DNA of 64,000 nt from Celeribacter ethanolicus (GCF_001550095.1 NZ_LRUC01000004.1:89274-153273), one strand, 5' to 3'; positions 7,737 through 16,278 are shown, counted from the stretch's first letter. Numbers and translations: made by a program. The notes: generated by a model not told the origin, from the letters alone.

Positions 7737-8723
7737 TCAGATCAGCCCCTGTTTCTGGAACAGAATCTTCATGTCCGTCTCGGGGCGCGGCCCGATGTGA
7801 GAGATGACCTCGGCGGCGGCGACGCAGCCCATGCGCCCGCTGGTCTCAAGGCTCTGGCCGGTGGCCAAACCATAGAGGAAGCCCGCCGCGAACTGATCGC
7901 CCGCGCCGGTGGTGTCGACCGGCTGCACGCGATGCACCGGCACAACGGCCTCCTCGTCCCCGCGCACCAGCACCACGTCGGAGCCGGAGCGGGTGCAGAC
8001 CACCAGCCCGGATTCGCTTGCTGCAGTTTCCAGCGCCGTCGAGAGGTCCGTCTGGTAGAGGCTTTCCCACTCGTGCTCGTTGCCGATCACGAAATCCATT
8101 TCCTTCACAAATTTACGGAAATCGTCACGGTGACGGTCGACGCAGAACGGATCGGACAGCGAAATCCCGACCATGCCGCCCGCCTTGTGGGTCAGCTCGG
8201 CGGCGCGGTTGAACGCCTCCTTGCCCTTGGGTTTGTCGTAGAGATAGCCTTCGAGGAACATGATCTCCGTGTCGGACGCCGCCGTTTCTGGCACGTCCTG
8301 CGACGAGATTTCCGAGGAAATCCCGAGATAGGTGTTCATCGAGCGCTCCCCGTCCGGCGACACGAAAATCATCGACCGCGAGGTCGGAAGCTCGCCGCCC
8401 TGCACCGGCGGATTGACGAAGGCCGTGCCATCGGCCTCCATTTCGGCGGCGTAGAACCGCCCCAGAGCGTCGTCATGCACCCGGCCGATAAAGCCGGTTT
8501 TCAGCCCCAGCGCGCCAAGCCCCGCCAGCGTATTGGCGACCGAGCCGCCCGGCGTCTGCACCCGGTTGGTCATCGCACCGTATAGCATCTCGCCCCGTGC
8601 GCGCTCCACAAGCTGCATGATGCCCTTTTCGATCCCCATGAGTTCAAGGAAATTGTCATCGGCCTGGGTGATCACATCGACGATGGCGTTGCCGATGCCG
8701 ACAACCTGATAGGTTTTAGTCAA
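7737..8723 (-). CDS. PfkB-family carbohydrate/adenosine kinase
   Basis: A 328-residue ribokinase-family enzyme. Near the start, YQVVGIGNAIVDVI is the first PfkB region; GGSVANTLAGLGAL contributes substrate contacts; DTTGAGDQFAAGFLYG carries the anion hole and catalytic Asp. Alphaproteobacterial proteins of this type are often called adenosine kinase, but the substrate cannot be set from sequence. I choose a TTG start at 8723: GAGGAG sits 7 bases before it, and the family N-terminus starts there. A GTG at 8753 would need a long overlap with nth. The TTG overlaps the nth stop region, so translation is probably coupled to nth. Confidence 0.85.
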   Translation of the reverse strand: MTKTYQVVGIGNAIVDVITQADDNFLELMGIEKGIMQLVERARGEMLYGAMTNRVQTPGGSVANTLAGLGALGLKTGFIGRVHDDALGRFYAAEMEADGTAFVNPPVQGGELPTSRSMIFVSPDGERSMNTYLGISSEISSQDVPETAASDTEIMFLEGYLYDKPKGKEAFNRAAELTHKAGGMVGISLSDPFCVDRHRDDFRKFVKEMDFVIGNEHEWESLYQTDLSTALETAASESGLVVCTRSGSDVVLVRGDEEAVVPVHRVQPVDTTGAGDQFAAGFLYGLATGQSLETSGRMGCVAAAEVISHIGPRPETDMKILFQKQGLI

Positions 8724-9363
8724 GGTTCTTCTCCTCGAAGTCACAGAGGTCACGGATGAGACAGGCGCTGCATTTCGGCTTGCGCGCGGTGCAGGTATAG
8801 CGCCCGTGCAGGATCATCCAGTGATGGGCATGTTGTTGAAATTCGGCGGGAATATGGTCTTCGATGGCGCGCTCGACCGCGACGACATCCTTGCCGACCG
8901 CGACGCCCGAGCGATTACCGAAACGAAAGATATGGGTGTCCACCGCCTGCGTCGGCACATGCCACCACATGTTCAGAACGACATTGGCGGTCTTGCGCCC
9001 GACGCCCGGCAGACTCTCCAGAGCGGCGCGCGACGAGGGCACTTCGCCCTCGTACTGATCGACGAGAATCTGGCTCAGTTTAATGACGTTCTTGGCCTTG
9101 TTGCGGTAAAGCCCGATGGTCTTGATGTGCGCGATCAGCCCCTCTTCGCCGAGATCGAGCATCTTTTGCGGTGTGTCGGCGATCTTGAACAGCTCTTTCG
9201 TCGCCTTGTTCACGCCCTTGTCCGTGGCCTGCGCAGACAGTGCCACAGCCACCACGAGCGTATAGGCATTGGTATGATCGAGTTCCCCCTTCGGCTCCGG
9301 CTCGGCGGCTCGGAAGCGGGTGAAAATCTCTTTGATCGTGTGATAATCGAGCTGTTTCGTCAT
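8716..9363 (-). CDS. nth: Endonuclease III
   Basis: A 215-residue DNA glycosylase/AP lyase that removes oxidised pyrimidines. The helix-hairpin-helix LPGVGRKTANVVLN carries the catalytic Lys, VDTHIFR carries the catalytic Asp, and the C-terminal cluster loop has C-x6-C-x2-C-x5-C (CTARKPKCSACLIRDLC) for [4Fe-4S]. The ATG at 9363 gives the usual length; longer in-frame extensions upstream do not resemble the family. Its last codons overlap the TTG start of the kinase gene, making a two-gene unit. It is divergent from a Hint-domain gene. Confidence 0.96.
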   Translation of the reverse strand: MTKQLDYHTIKEIFTRFRAAEPEPKGELDHTNAYTLVVAVALSAQATDKGVNKATKELFKIADTPQKMLDLGEEGLIAHIKTIGLYRNKAKNVIKLSQILVDQYEGEVPSSRAALESLPGVGRKTANVVLNMWWHVPTQAVDTHIFRFGNRSGVAVGKDVVAVERAIEDHIPAEFQQHAHHWMILHGRYTCTARKPKCSACLIRDLCDFEEKNLD

Positions 9364-9525
9364 AAAGGTTCTAATGCCTTGTCCGGCCCGGTCGGGCAAG
9401 CTGTTCCTGTGTCGCGAAAAGTTTTCATAAAATGCGATGCAAACAAAGGGCAAATCGCCCTGGGCGATTAAACTCGCGTTCAGGTCTCTGCCGCAAAATG
9501 CCCCGTGAATTTCGGGAAAATCGAC

Positions 9526-10158
9526 ATGACTGAGAACACGGCAATGGACAACGGCGCAGCGCCTGGCGCCCTCTCCGGATTTGGCCCCGGCGTGGTCGTC
9601 GAAACGACGGAGGGCCCACAACCGGTCGAATGGCTGCGACCCGGAGATCTCCTTCTGACCCGCGATCACGGCTACCGCCCGGTGATCTGGACCGGGCGCA
9701 GCCCCCTCTCCGTCGCTCCGCCCGTGCGCATTGCCGCGGGTGCGCTCGGAACACGCATTCCGGATCGCGATCTTGTCCTGTCCTCGGCCCATCACGTGCT
9801 GTTGCGCTCACCACAGATCGAACTGCACTTCGCGACAGAGGAGGTGCTCGTGCCGGTCTCCGACATCGCGACAGAGGAGGAAAGCGGCATGTCCCTGGCG
9901 GACCCCGCCTATGGCTATTGCCACATTGTCATGGGCCAGCATGAGCTCATTCTGGCGGAAGGGGTCTGGCTCGAAAGCCTGTTTCCCGGGGAGACCACGC
10001 TCAACCTGCTCGGCGCCGTGGCGCGTGCCGAGATCGCCACGAGACTCGGTCAGGATGCCATGGCGCGGCTGCATACGGCCCGCCCCCTGCTCCTCCCCGG
10101 CGAGGCCGCCGTCCTGCATCCCCGCTCCGCCATCGCTGCCACACGCATGGCAGCCTGA
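9526..10158 (+). CDS. Hint-domain protein, nucleophile apparently missing
   Basis: A 210-residue protein with the Hint_2 pattern common in Rhodobacteraceae: VVVETTEGPQPVEWLRPGDLLLT, then VIWTGRSPL and LVLSSAHHVLL. Canonical Hint proteins start the domain with Cys or Ser that attacks the preceding peptide bond. Here the position reads SGFGPGVVV with Gly18 where Cys is expected, and Ser17 just before. The protein ends shortly after the domain, without the calcium-binding repeats often found in this group. A GTG at 9505 is an alternative start; ATG 9526 has GGGA about 10 bases upstream. Function is unknown. It is divergent from nth and 76 bases from the next gene. Confidence 0.72.
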   Translation: MTENTAMDNGAAPGALSGFGPGVVVETTEGPQPVEWLRPGDLLLTRDHGYRPVIWTGRSPLSVAPPVRIAAGALGTRIPDRDLVLSSAHHVLLRSPQIELHFATEEVLVPVSDIATEEESGMSLADPAYGYCHIVMGQHELILAEGVWLESLFPGETTLNLLGAVARAEIATRLGQDAMARLHTARPLLLPGEAAVLHPRSAIAATRMAA

Positions 10159-10234
10159 TCCGAATGGAACGGATCACAGAGCTTTGCACAAGTTTCGGGT
10201 CGGCACGGTGGCCCCGGTCCGCTAATCTCCGGGC

Positions 10235-11134
10235 ATGTCACTCCGGAGCACCGCCTTGTCCACCCTGCCCCTCGAAGACCGTTATCATTACAACATCATC
10301 CGGCGCGCCATCGACCTGATCGACGCCGCCGCCCTGCCCCTGTCGCTTGACGCCTTGGCCGCCGAGCTGGGCATGAGTCCGCATCATCTGCAAAAGCTTT
10401 TCACCCAATGGGCCGGCGTCTCGCCGAAACGCTTCCAACAATATCTCACGCTCGGTCATGCCAAGGCACTGATCGACAACCGCCACACCATGCTCGACAC
10501 CGCTGACGCCACCGGGCTTTCGAGCACCGGTCGCCTGCATGACCTGTTCCTGCGCTGGGAGGCGATGACCCCGGGGGAATTCGCCCGTAAAGGCGATGGT
10601 CTCAACATCTCCTACGGGCTCTGCACCACCCCCTTTGGCGAAGCCCTCGCCATGGCAACCGATCGCGGGCTTTGTGCCCTGGCCTTCACCTCGGAAACCG
10701 GTCGCGAGGCGGCCTTCGCCGATCTCTCTGCCCGCTGGCCCGCCGCACATTATGTCGAAGCGCCTGAAACCATCCGGCCGCTGATCGACACGGCACTTGG
10801 CGGAGGAACCATGCCGCTCCACCTTATCGGCGCGCCGTTCCAGATCAAGGTCTGGGAAGCTCTCCTCTCGATCCCCTCCGGGCATGTCACCACCTATTCC
10901 GACATCGCCCAAGCCATCGGCAACCCGAAAGCCGTGCGTGCGGTCGGCACCGCCGTCGGACGCAATCCGGTGAGCTGGCTGATCCCCTGCCACCGGGTGC
11001 TGCGCAAGACCGGCGCTCTGGGCGGCTATCACTGGGGCCTGCCGGTGAAACGCGCGATTCTGGCCTATGAAAGTGCGCAGGCCGACGCGACGCGGCCCGA
11101 TGCGCCTGAGCGAAAACCCGCCACATTCGCGTGA
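10235..11134 (+). CDS. AraC-HTH/methylated-DNA--cysteine methyltransferase (Ada-like, no N-terminal zinc domain)
   Basis: A 299-residue protein made of an AraC-type DNA-binding half and a C-terminal O6-alkylguanine alkyltransferase. The HTH region covers about 20-110 (LAAELGMSPHHLQKLFTQW). The transferase has VTTYSDIAQAIG and the acceptor motif PCHRV with Cys252. E. coli Ada has an extra N-terminal four-cysteine zinc domain that senses methylphosphotriesters. It is absent here, so the HTH cannot be switched in the same way. The enzyme should directly repair O6-methylguanine and may also bind promoters. The ATG at 10235 is used. It is followed by an OmpA lipoprotein gene. Confidence 0.92.
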   Translation: MSLRSTALSTLPLEDRYHYNIIRRAIDLIDAAALPLSLDALAAELGMSPHHLQKLFTQWAGVSPKRFQQYLTLGHAKALIDNRHTMLDTADATGLSSTGRLHDLFLRWEAMTPGEFARKGDGLNISYGLCTTPFGEALAMATDRGLCALAFTSETGREAAFADLSARWPAAHYVEAPETIRPLIDTALGGGTMPLHLIGAPFQIKVWEALLSIPSGHVTTYSDIAQAIGNPKAVRAVGTAVGRNPVSWLIPCHRVLRKTGALGGYHWGLPVKRAILAYESAQADATRPDAPERKPATFA

Positions 11135-11213
11135 TCGCTCAAAATCCACCGTGCCAGAGGCAAGCGACAGCGCTAAAACCAGCGTCAAGAGCAGTTTTTC
11201 AGGAGGATCAAAC

Positions 11214-11861
11214 ATGAAATCCCCGCTTTACATCGCCATCCCGCTGGTCTCCGCCTTCGGCCTGACCGCCTGTATGGACACTTACGATGCCAATTCCAAA
11301 GCCACGCAAGGCGCGGTCGTCGGCGCCACCCTCGGCGGCATCGCTGCGGCGGCCACCTCGGGCAAGAATGACAAGCTGGCCAAGACCGCCGTCGGCGCGA
11401 TGATCGGCGGAGCCATCGGTGGCGCCATCGGCACCCAGCTCGACAAACAGGCCGCCGATCTCCAGCAATCCATGGGGAATGGCGACGTCAAAATCGTCAA
11501 CACCGGTTCGCAGCTCATCGTGACCATGCCGCAGGACATCCTGTTCGCCACCGACAGCGCCGTCGTCGTGCCCTCGCTGCAAGACGACCTGCGCGCTCTG
11601 GCCTACAACCTTCAGGATTATCCGAGCACCACGGTGCAGATCATCGGCCACACCGACAACACCGGCTCGGCCACCTACAACCAGGAACTGTCGACCCGCC
11701 GCGCCTCTGCCGTTGCGACCATCCTGCGCGCCAACGGTGTCGCCTCCGGTCGGATTCAGGCCTTTGGCCGTGGCGAGGATGCCCCCATCGCAACCAACCT
11801 GACCCCCGAAGGCCGGGCGCAGAACCGTCGCGTGGAGATCGTCATCACCCCGATGACCTGA
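11214..11861 (+). CDS. OmpA-family lipoprotein with glycine zipper
   Basis: A 215-residue envelope protein. The signal peptide ends in a lipobox (GLTAC, Cys20), so it should be lipidated. Residues 30-75 are rich in Gly and Ala (GAVVGATLGGIAAAATSG, AMIGGAIGGAIG), a glycine-zipper segment that can insert into membranes. The C-terminal 120 residues form an OmpA/Pal peptidoglycan-binding domain with IIGHTDNTGSATYNQELSTRRA and NRRVEIVI. It resembles YiaD. The start at 11214 has a strong AGGAGG about 7 bases upstream. A terminator follows. Confidence 0.93.
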   Translation: MKSPLYIAIPLVSAFGLTACMDTYDANSKATQGAVVGATLGGIAAAATSGKNDKLAKTAVGAMIGGAIGGAIGTQLDKQAADLQQSMGNGDVKIVNTGSQLIVTMPQDILFATDSAVVVPSLQDDLRALAYNLQDYPSTTVQIIGHTDNTGSATYNQELSTRRASAVATILRANGVASGRIQAFGRGEDAPIATNLTPEGRAQNRRVEIVITPMT

Positions 11862-11884
11862 TCTGTTGTTCAGCCACGATTTCG

Positions 11885-11913
11885 AAAGGCCGGGGCATGC
11901 TCCGGCCTTTTTT
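11885..11913 (+). terminator. Intrinsic terminator after the OmpA lipoprotein
   Basis: AAAGGCCGG, an 8-base loop and CCGGCC followed by six Ts. Confidence 0.9.
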
Positions 11914-11977
11914 CATGCCGGTTTTTCTCATGGCTCCCTGCCCGGCGCGGCCCTATAATCTGCCCAAAGGAGCCGCC

Positions 11978-12748
11978 ATGCCGTTTCAGAGAATCCAAGC
12001 CGAAAAGCTCAGCGCCTCCGTCGTGCGGCAGATCGAGCTTCTGATCCTGCGCGGCATTCTGCGCCCCGGCGAACGCCTGCCCTCAGAGCGCGATCTGGCG
12101 GAGCGGCTCGGCGTCTCCCGGCCATCGCTGCGAGAAGCCATTTCCGAATTGTCCGCCAAGGGGCTGATCGAGACCCGTGCCAATGCCGGGGTGTTCGTGG
12201 CCGATGTCCTGGGGTCCGCCTTCTCGCCCGCGCTCGTGTCGCTCTTCGCAAGCCATGACGAGGCAGTGTTCGATTACGTCGCTTTTCGCCGCGACATGGA
12301 GGGGCTCGCCGCCGAGCGCGCCGCGAAACTGGCCTCCGACACCGATCTCAAGGTGATCGACGCGATCTTCCGCAAAATGGAAGCGGCCCACCCCAAGCGC
12401 AATCCCTCAGAAGAGGCGCGACTCGACGCCGAATTTCACCTCGCCATCATCGAAGCTTCGCATAACGTGATCATGCTGCACATGATGCGCTCGATGTTCG
12501 ATCTGTTGCGCGAGGGCGTGTTCTACAACCGCTCCGTGATGTTCAAGCAACGCACCAACCGCGCCCAGCTTCTCGACCAGCATCGCGCGATCAACGAGGC
12601 CCTTCAGGCCCGGACCCCGGAGGCCGCCCGCGCCGCCGTGACGCGCCATCTCGACTATGTCGAAGAGGCGCTCAAGGATCAGCAAAAATTCGAACAGAAT
12701 GAAGAGATCGCCCGCCTGCGCTACGCCCATGAAACGGGGCGTGCTTAA
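11978..12748 (+). CDS. GntR-family (FadR subfamily) transcriptional regulator
   Basis: A 256-residue regulator with an N-terminal winged HTH (LRPGERLPSERDLAERLGVSRPSLREAI) and a C-terminal FCD ligand domain. The FCD metal/ligand residues appear as Asp in DAEFHLAI, His in EASHN, and a final His in DQHRAI and TRHLDYVEEAL. Related proteins (PdhR, LldR, GlcC) sense organic acids. The effector is not identifiable, and no obvious target operon adjoins. The start has AAAGGAG 6 bases upstream, and a TATAAT lies at 11953-11958, giving a very short leader. Confidence 0.92.
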   Translation: MPFQRIQAEKLSASVVRQIELLILRGILRPGERLPSERDLAERLGVSRPSLREAISELSAKGLIETRANAGVFVADVLGSAFSPALVSLFASHDEAVFDYVAFRRDMEGLAAERAAKLASDTDLKVIDAIFRKMEAAHPKRNPSEEARLDAEFHLAIIEASHNVIMLHMMRSMFDLLREGVFYNRSVMFKQRTNRAQLLDQHRAINEALQARTPEAARAAVTRHLDYVEEALKDQQKFEQNEEIARLRYAHETGRA

Positions 12749-12790
12749 GTCATAGCCGCGAGATTTCATCGACACAGACCCAAGCAAAAG

Positions 12791-12814
12791 CGTGCATCTT
12801 GGAACAGGTGCACG
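12791..12814. repeat. Dyad CGTGCA-N12-TGCACG upstream of the LuxR-type gene
   Basis: Perfect 6-bp arms separated by 12 bases. An AT-rich TATATAATT stretch follows at 12825-12834. It could be a regulator site for the short HTH gene. No protein can be assigned. Confidence 0.4.
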
Positions 12815-12927
12815 TCGATTGGAATATATATAATTCTCCATATTGTTGCGCTTAAAGAGGTTTCATAGGGCTGAAGGAGTTTCAAACGCCATGTGCGTCC
12901 AGATGAATTCCTGTTGGAGCCATATTG

Positions 12928-13182
12928 ATGAAATGTCTTGGAGAAACTCCCAGTCCGCTTTCTCCGCGTCAGGCCCAGGTGCTATGCCTTCTTGCTCATG
13001 GGTATCGCTTGGGAGAAGTGGCCCTGCATCTGGGAATCAGCGATTCCGCCGTTAATCTCTATCTCTCGAACACCAGACGAAAACTTGGCCTGAAGACAAA
13101 CGAACAATGTCTGGCATTGGCCGTCCACAACGGCTGGCTGAAACAGGATTGCCTGTCTCACAGCCTGGATAAAGCCCGTTAG
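12928..13182 (+). CDS. Stand-alone LuxR/GerE-type HTH protein
   Basis: An 84-residue protein that is almost only a GerE helix-turn-helix domain: LSPRQAQVLCLLAHGYRLGEVALHLG, then VNLYLSNTRRKLGLKT and ALAVHNGWL. There is no receiver or autoinducer domain. It may be a small DNA-binding regulator or the remaining output domain of a larger one. GGAG lies about 10 bases before the ATG at 12928. The surrounding 12749-13420 stretch has lower GC than its neighbours and holds an upstream dyad, which suggests acquired DNA. The next gene, a small membrane protein, starts 39 bases on. Confidence 0.7.
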   Translation: MKCLGETPSPLSPRQAQVLCLLAHGYRLGEVALHLGISDSAVNLYLSNTRRKLGLKTNEQCLALAVHNGWLKQDCLSHSLDKAR

Positions 13183-13221
13183 ACCGCACCACAAACTTCC
13201 TCAGAGAAACAGGATCATCCA

Positions 13222-13416
13222 GTGATATTCCTTCTTGGCTATCTCTCTCTCATGGCGGCAATTTTTGGGGCACTGTTGAGCTATGCGTATTTCTTTTATG
13301 CCCAAAATGCTTTGCTGACACGGTTGCAACTGGGGATCCTTGCCTTTTTGGCCGCCTTGTTCATAGCCTTGAGCTTATATTTTGGCCGATTGGTGCTCGT
13401 CTTGTTCCAAGAATAG
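13222..13416 (+). CDS. Small two-helix membrane protein, function unknown
   Basis: A 64-residue, very hydrophobic protein with two predicted membrane helices (about 2-24 and 36-60) joined by a short loop, FYAQNALLTRLQ. The start is GTG with AGGA about 7 bases upstream. It probably forms a unit with the LuxR-type gene and ends at a terminator. I do not recognise the family. Clear hydrophobic pattern, ribosome site and terminator support it as real. Confidence 0.55.
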   Translation: MIFLLGYLSLMAAIFGALLSYAYFFYAQNALLTRLQLGILAFLAALFIALSLYFGRLVLVLFQE

Positions 13417-13444
13417 AAAAAGCCCCGCTTTTGGCGGGGCTTTT
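13417..13444. terminator. Bidirectional terminator, small membrane protein / atpF
   Basis: AAAAAGCCCCGC, a 5-base loop and GCGGGGCTTTT. It sits between a plus-strand gene and the end of the minus-strand F0 operon and fits both directions. Confidence 0.92.
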
Positions 13445-13480
13445 CAATTCGGGGTCAGATCGATCCGGTCAGGAAACCGA

Positions 13481-14053
13481 TCAGTGCAGCTTGGCGCCGA
13501 CCTCGTCGATCGACGCGTCGATCATGGCATTGGCTTCGGTTGCACCCATGTTCTTCGCGATCACGTCCGCAGCGGCAGCCACGGCGACAGAGATCGCGGT
13601 GTCACGCACTTCGCGCACGGCGGCAGCTTCGGCGGCGTCGATCTGCTCGGCGGCGGCGGCCAGACGACGGGCGATGGAGGCCTTGAGGTCCTCTTTCGCC
13701 TTGTCCGCGGCGGCTTCCGCATCCTTCTTCGCCTGAGCGACGATGGCATCGGCCTGCGCCTGGACTTCACGCTGTTTGCGCTCGTAGGAGGCCAGGATCG
13801 ACTGGGCCTCTTCGCGCAGCGCACGGGCCTCGTCGAGCTCGGATTTGATGCCTTCGGCGCGCTGCTCCAGCATTCCGCCGATCATCGACGGAACTTTTTT
13901 CCAGAACAGGATGCCAACGAACACGAGAAAGCCCAGAAGGACGATCAGGTTGGTGTTGGTGAGCGTCCAGAAATGGCCCGAAAACGGGTTGGAGCTTGCG
14001 GCGAGTGCCGGGGTGGCGGTGGTGAGGGCGAGAAGGAGAGAAAGTTTTTTCAT
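13481..14053 (-). CDS. atpF: F0F1 ATP synthase subunit b
   Basis: A 190-residue peripheral-stalk subunit. A signal-like N-terminus (KKLSLLLALTTATPALA) precedes one membrane helix, TNLIVLLGFLVFVGILF, then a long charged helix rich in Ala, Glu and Lys that should dimerise as a coiled coil. It links the membrane a/c parts of F0 to delta of F1. It is the last gene of the operon, 4 bases after the b' gene. Having both b and b' is typical of photosynthetic and related alphaproteobacteria. Confidence 0.95.
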   Translation of the reverse strand: MKKLSLLLALTTATPALAASSNPFSGHFWTLTNTNLIVLLGFLVFVGILFWKKVPSMIGGMLEQRAEGIKSELDEARALREEAQSILASYERKQREVQAQADAIVAQAKKDAEAAADKAKEDLKASIARRLAAAAEQIDAAEAAAVREVRDTAISVAVAAAADVIAKNMGATEANAMIDASIDEVGAKLH

Positions 14054-14057
14054 GTCC

Positions 14058-14603
14058 TTAGCCTTTCATCCGTGCGGTGACGGCCGCAGTGACGGTGCGT
14101 GCATCGGCGGTGGTGCCGAGAGCGGCCACGAGTTCCTTGGCGGTCTCCTTGGCGACTTCTTTCACGCTGTCGACCGCGCCGGCACGGATCTCGTCGATCG
14201 CTTTCGCCGACTCGGCAGCCTTGGCGGAAATCTCCGCATCGGCTTTCGCGGTGGCGGCATCGAGATCGGCCTGAATGGCGGCACGGGTCTCGCCCGCAAT
14301 CTGTTGGGCTTGTGCTTTGGCTTCGGCGAGCGCGGCGTCATAGGCCGCCTCGGCCTCTTTCGCCTTGAGCTTGAGCTCTTCGGCGGCGGCGATGTCGTTC
14401 ATGATCGTGCCGGAGCGCTCGGCGAGCACCGCGGAGATGCGCGGCAGGGCGATCTTGGACAGCACGAAATAGATCACGACGAGCGTGACCAGAAGCCAGA
14501 AAATCTGGTTGGGGAAAGTTGCGAAGTCGAGCTGCGGCATGCCTGCCTCAGCGGCGCCGTGTGCGGCGTCTACGACCTCTGCCCCATGCGTCTGAGTTGC
14601 CAT
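14058..14603 (-). CDS. atpF': F0F1 ATP synthase subunit b'
   Basis: A 181-residue paralog of subunit b (also called atpG or atpX). The N-terminal 25 residues (His, Ala, Glu rich) precede a membrane helix, [18 protein letters not shown], and the ALPRI segment. A long Ala/Lys/Glu helix then runs to the C-terminus. It should pair with AtpF as a b/b' stalk. It follows atpE by 180 bases that contain a hairpin, so it may be expressed less than the c subunit. Confidence 0.95.
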   Translation of the reverse strand: MATQTHGAEVVDAAHGAAEAGMPQLDFATFPNQIFWLLVTLVVIYFVLSKIALPRISAVLAERSGTIMNDIAAAEELKLKAKEAEAAYDAALAEAKAQAQQIAGETRAAIQADLDAATAKADAEISAKAAESAKAIDEIRAGAVDSVKEVAKETAKELVAALGTTADARTVTAAVTARMKG

Positions 14604-14733
14604 CTTATTCTCCTGATTCTGACCTGTTCTCCCGGTGACGGGAGAGACCCCTTTTATGTGGTCGCAATGCCCATAGTGAAAATCACATGGCGAAAATCAT
14701 CCGATTTTCTCAGCATTGCTCACATATTACGCG

Positions 14734-14761
14734 AGGGTGGGACTGTTAGGAGTCCCACCCT
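14734..14761 (-). other. Intercistronic hairpin between atpE and atpF'
   Basis: Perfect 10-bp arms AGGGTGGGAC and GTCCCACCCT around an 8-base loop, without a T run on the minus strand. It could protect the upstream atpE mRNA from 3' decay or partly terminate transcription, raising the ratio of c to b subunits. Confidence 0.6.
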
Positions 14762-14783
14762 GCCGTAAGGATGGAGCGTCGGA

Positions 14784-15020
14784 TCAGACGGCGAACATCA
14801 GCAGAAGCGCGACGAGGAACGAGAAGATCCCCAGAGCTTCCGCGAAGGCCATGCCGATGAAGAGGGTCGCGGTTTGCGACGCAGCGGCGGACGGGTTGCG
14901 CAGAGCGCCGGAGAGGTAGTTGCCAGCAACATTACCCACACCCATGGCGGCGCCGCCCATACCGATGGCGGTCAGACCAACACCGATGTATTTGCCGAGT
15001 TCTGCGATATTGCCTTCCAT
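14784..15020 (-). CDS. atpE: F0F1 ATP synthase subunit c
   Basis: A 78-residue proteolipid with two membrane helices. The first has the glycine-rich packing [20 protein letters not shown]; the second, [19 protein letters not shown], carries the proton-binding Glu. The loop has RNPS as usual. About ten or more copies form the rotor ring. It starts with ATG at 15020 after AAGGAGATATCACA, a strong ribosome site. It sits between atpB and a hairpin preceding atpF'. Confidence 0.97.
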   Translation of the reverse strand: MEGNIAELGKYIGVGLTAIGMGGAAMGVGNVAGNYLSGALRNPSAAASQTATLFIGMAFAEALGIFSFLVALLLMFAV

Positions 15021-15078
15021 TGTGATATCTCCTTACGTTGGAATTGGCTGGATAGAGTTCGGACCCTTGCGGACCGGA

Positions 15079-15855
15079 TCAGTGAGCCGGGTGCAGCGCG
15101 TCTTTCAGATAGACACAGGTCAGAATGGTGAACACGTAGGCCTGGATGAAGGCCACGAGGATTTCGAGAGCGTACATACCTGTAATCGCAAGAATGGATA
15201 CAGGGGTGACCACGACACCGATCCCAGAGAACAGGATAATCGGAGCGAAACCGGCGAAAACTTTGATCACGGCGTGACCGGCCATCATGTTACCCGCAAG
15301 ACGGATAGAGTGGCTGACGGGACGCACGAAGTAGGAGATCAGCTCGATCACCGCGAGAAGCGGGCGCACGGCCATCGGCGCGGAGCTGACCCAGAAGAGG
15401 GCGAGGAATTTGGAGCCGTTCTTCACGAAACCGAGGATGGTCACGAAGAGGAACACCAGAACCGCGAGCACGCCGGTGACGGCGATGTGGGACGTGGTGG
15501 TGAAGGAGAGCGGCAGAAGCCCAAGCATGTTCGAGAAGACGATGAAGATGAACAGGGTCATCACATAGGGGAAGTATTTCACGGCATCCTTGCCGGTCAC
15601 TTCCTCAAGCATCTTGTAGACGAAACCGTAGGTCAGCTCGGCGATCGACTGGCCCTTGGAGGGCACGACCGCGCGGCCACGGGAGCCGACGACCAGAAGC
15701 AGGATCACACCGACAACGGCGATCGCCATCCACAGCGTCACGTTGGTGATCGTGTACCAATGCACCGGACCATCGCCGAACAACGGCGTGACCTTGAACT
15801 GGTCCATCGGGTGGAAAACAAGGCTGCTCTCGGAACCATGTGCTTCAGTCGCCAC
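15079..15855 (-). CDS. atpB: F0F1 ATP synthase subunit a
   Basis: A 258-residue membrane protein with five to six helices. The conserved region [17 protein letters not shown] has the essential Arg that faces the c ring; [15 protein letters not shown] sequence closes the protein. I place the start at GTG 15855 because GAGAGGG lies 7 bases upstream and it gives VATEAHG, matching the usual start in this family. A TTG two codons upstream (15861) is possible. It follows atpI by two bases, so translation is probably coupled. Confidence 0.95.
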   Translation of the reverse strand: MATEAHGSESSLVFHPMDQFKVTPLFGDGPVHWYTITNVTLWMAIAVVGVILLLVVGSRGRAVVPSKGQSIAELTYGFVYKMLEEVTGKDAVKYFPYVMTLFIFIVFSNMLGLLPLSFTTTSHIAVTGVLAVLVFLFVTILGFVKNGSKFLALFWVSSAPMAVRPLLAVIELISYFVRPVSHSIRLAGNMMAGHAVIKVFAGFAPIILFSGIGVVVTPVSILAITGMYALEILVAFIQAYVFTILTCVYLKDALHPAH

Positions 15856-15857
15856 GT

Positions 15858-16220
15858 TCAATCCCTCTCATCACGTGCGGGCGTCCCCGCGTTGTCGTCT
15901 TCGGCCGCCTTCTGTTCAGCGACCTGTTGTTTTTCAATGTCCCGCGCGGTGCGCATCATCGTCTTGACGCCGGCCGCGAGACCAAATCCGATAAACAGCA
16001 CGAGGAAAAGGGGCGTTGTCCCCAACAGCTTGTCCAAGCCGAACCCCATGCCGAAGCCAATCAACAGACCGGCCACAAGTTCCGTCACCATCCGCCAGGC
16101 CATATTGGCCTGGGAAAAGTGCTCTTCGCCGCGGGAGGTCTTCGGCTTTTGCGCCTCTTTCACCTTTGCGATCCGATCTTCCAGAGCGCGCAAACGCCCG
16201 GGATCATGCGGGTCGGTCAT
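15858..16220 (-). CDS. atpI: AtpI-like ATP synthase assembly protein
   Basis: A 120-residue protein with a charged N-terminus and two membrane helices in the AtpI family arrangement ([22 protein letters not shown], then [15 protein letters not shown]). The C-terminus is highly charged. AtpI aids assembly of the c ring and is the first gene of F0 operons. ATG 16220 is preferred to TTG 16241, because AAGGGGG lies about 8 bases upstream. Confidence 0.92.
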   Translation of the reverse strand: MTDPHDPGRLRALEDRIAKVKEAQKPKTSRGEEHFSQANMAWRMVTELVAGLLIGFGMGFGLDKLLGTTPLFLVLFIGFGLAAGVKTMMRTARDIEKQQVAEQKAAEDDNAGTPARDERD

Positions 16221-16249
16221 GGTGAAAGCCCCCTTGGTCACTTGCGGGC

Positions 16250-16278
16250 AAGCTATGCGGGGGGGGATTTAGAGTCAA
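16250..16278 (-). promoter_or_regulatory. Sigma-70 promoter of the F0 operon
   Basis: On the minus strand TTGACT, a 17-base spacer and TAGCTT, giving a start near 16243, about 23 bases before the atpI ATG. Of the promoter-like sequences noted in this window, it is one of the closest to consensus. Confidence 0.7.

Noticed and set aside
14920..16272. 450-codon plus-strand frame across atpB-atpI
   Set aside because: Antisense to conserved ATP synthase genes; rich in His, Arg and Asp as expected for a shadow frame.
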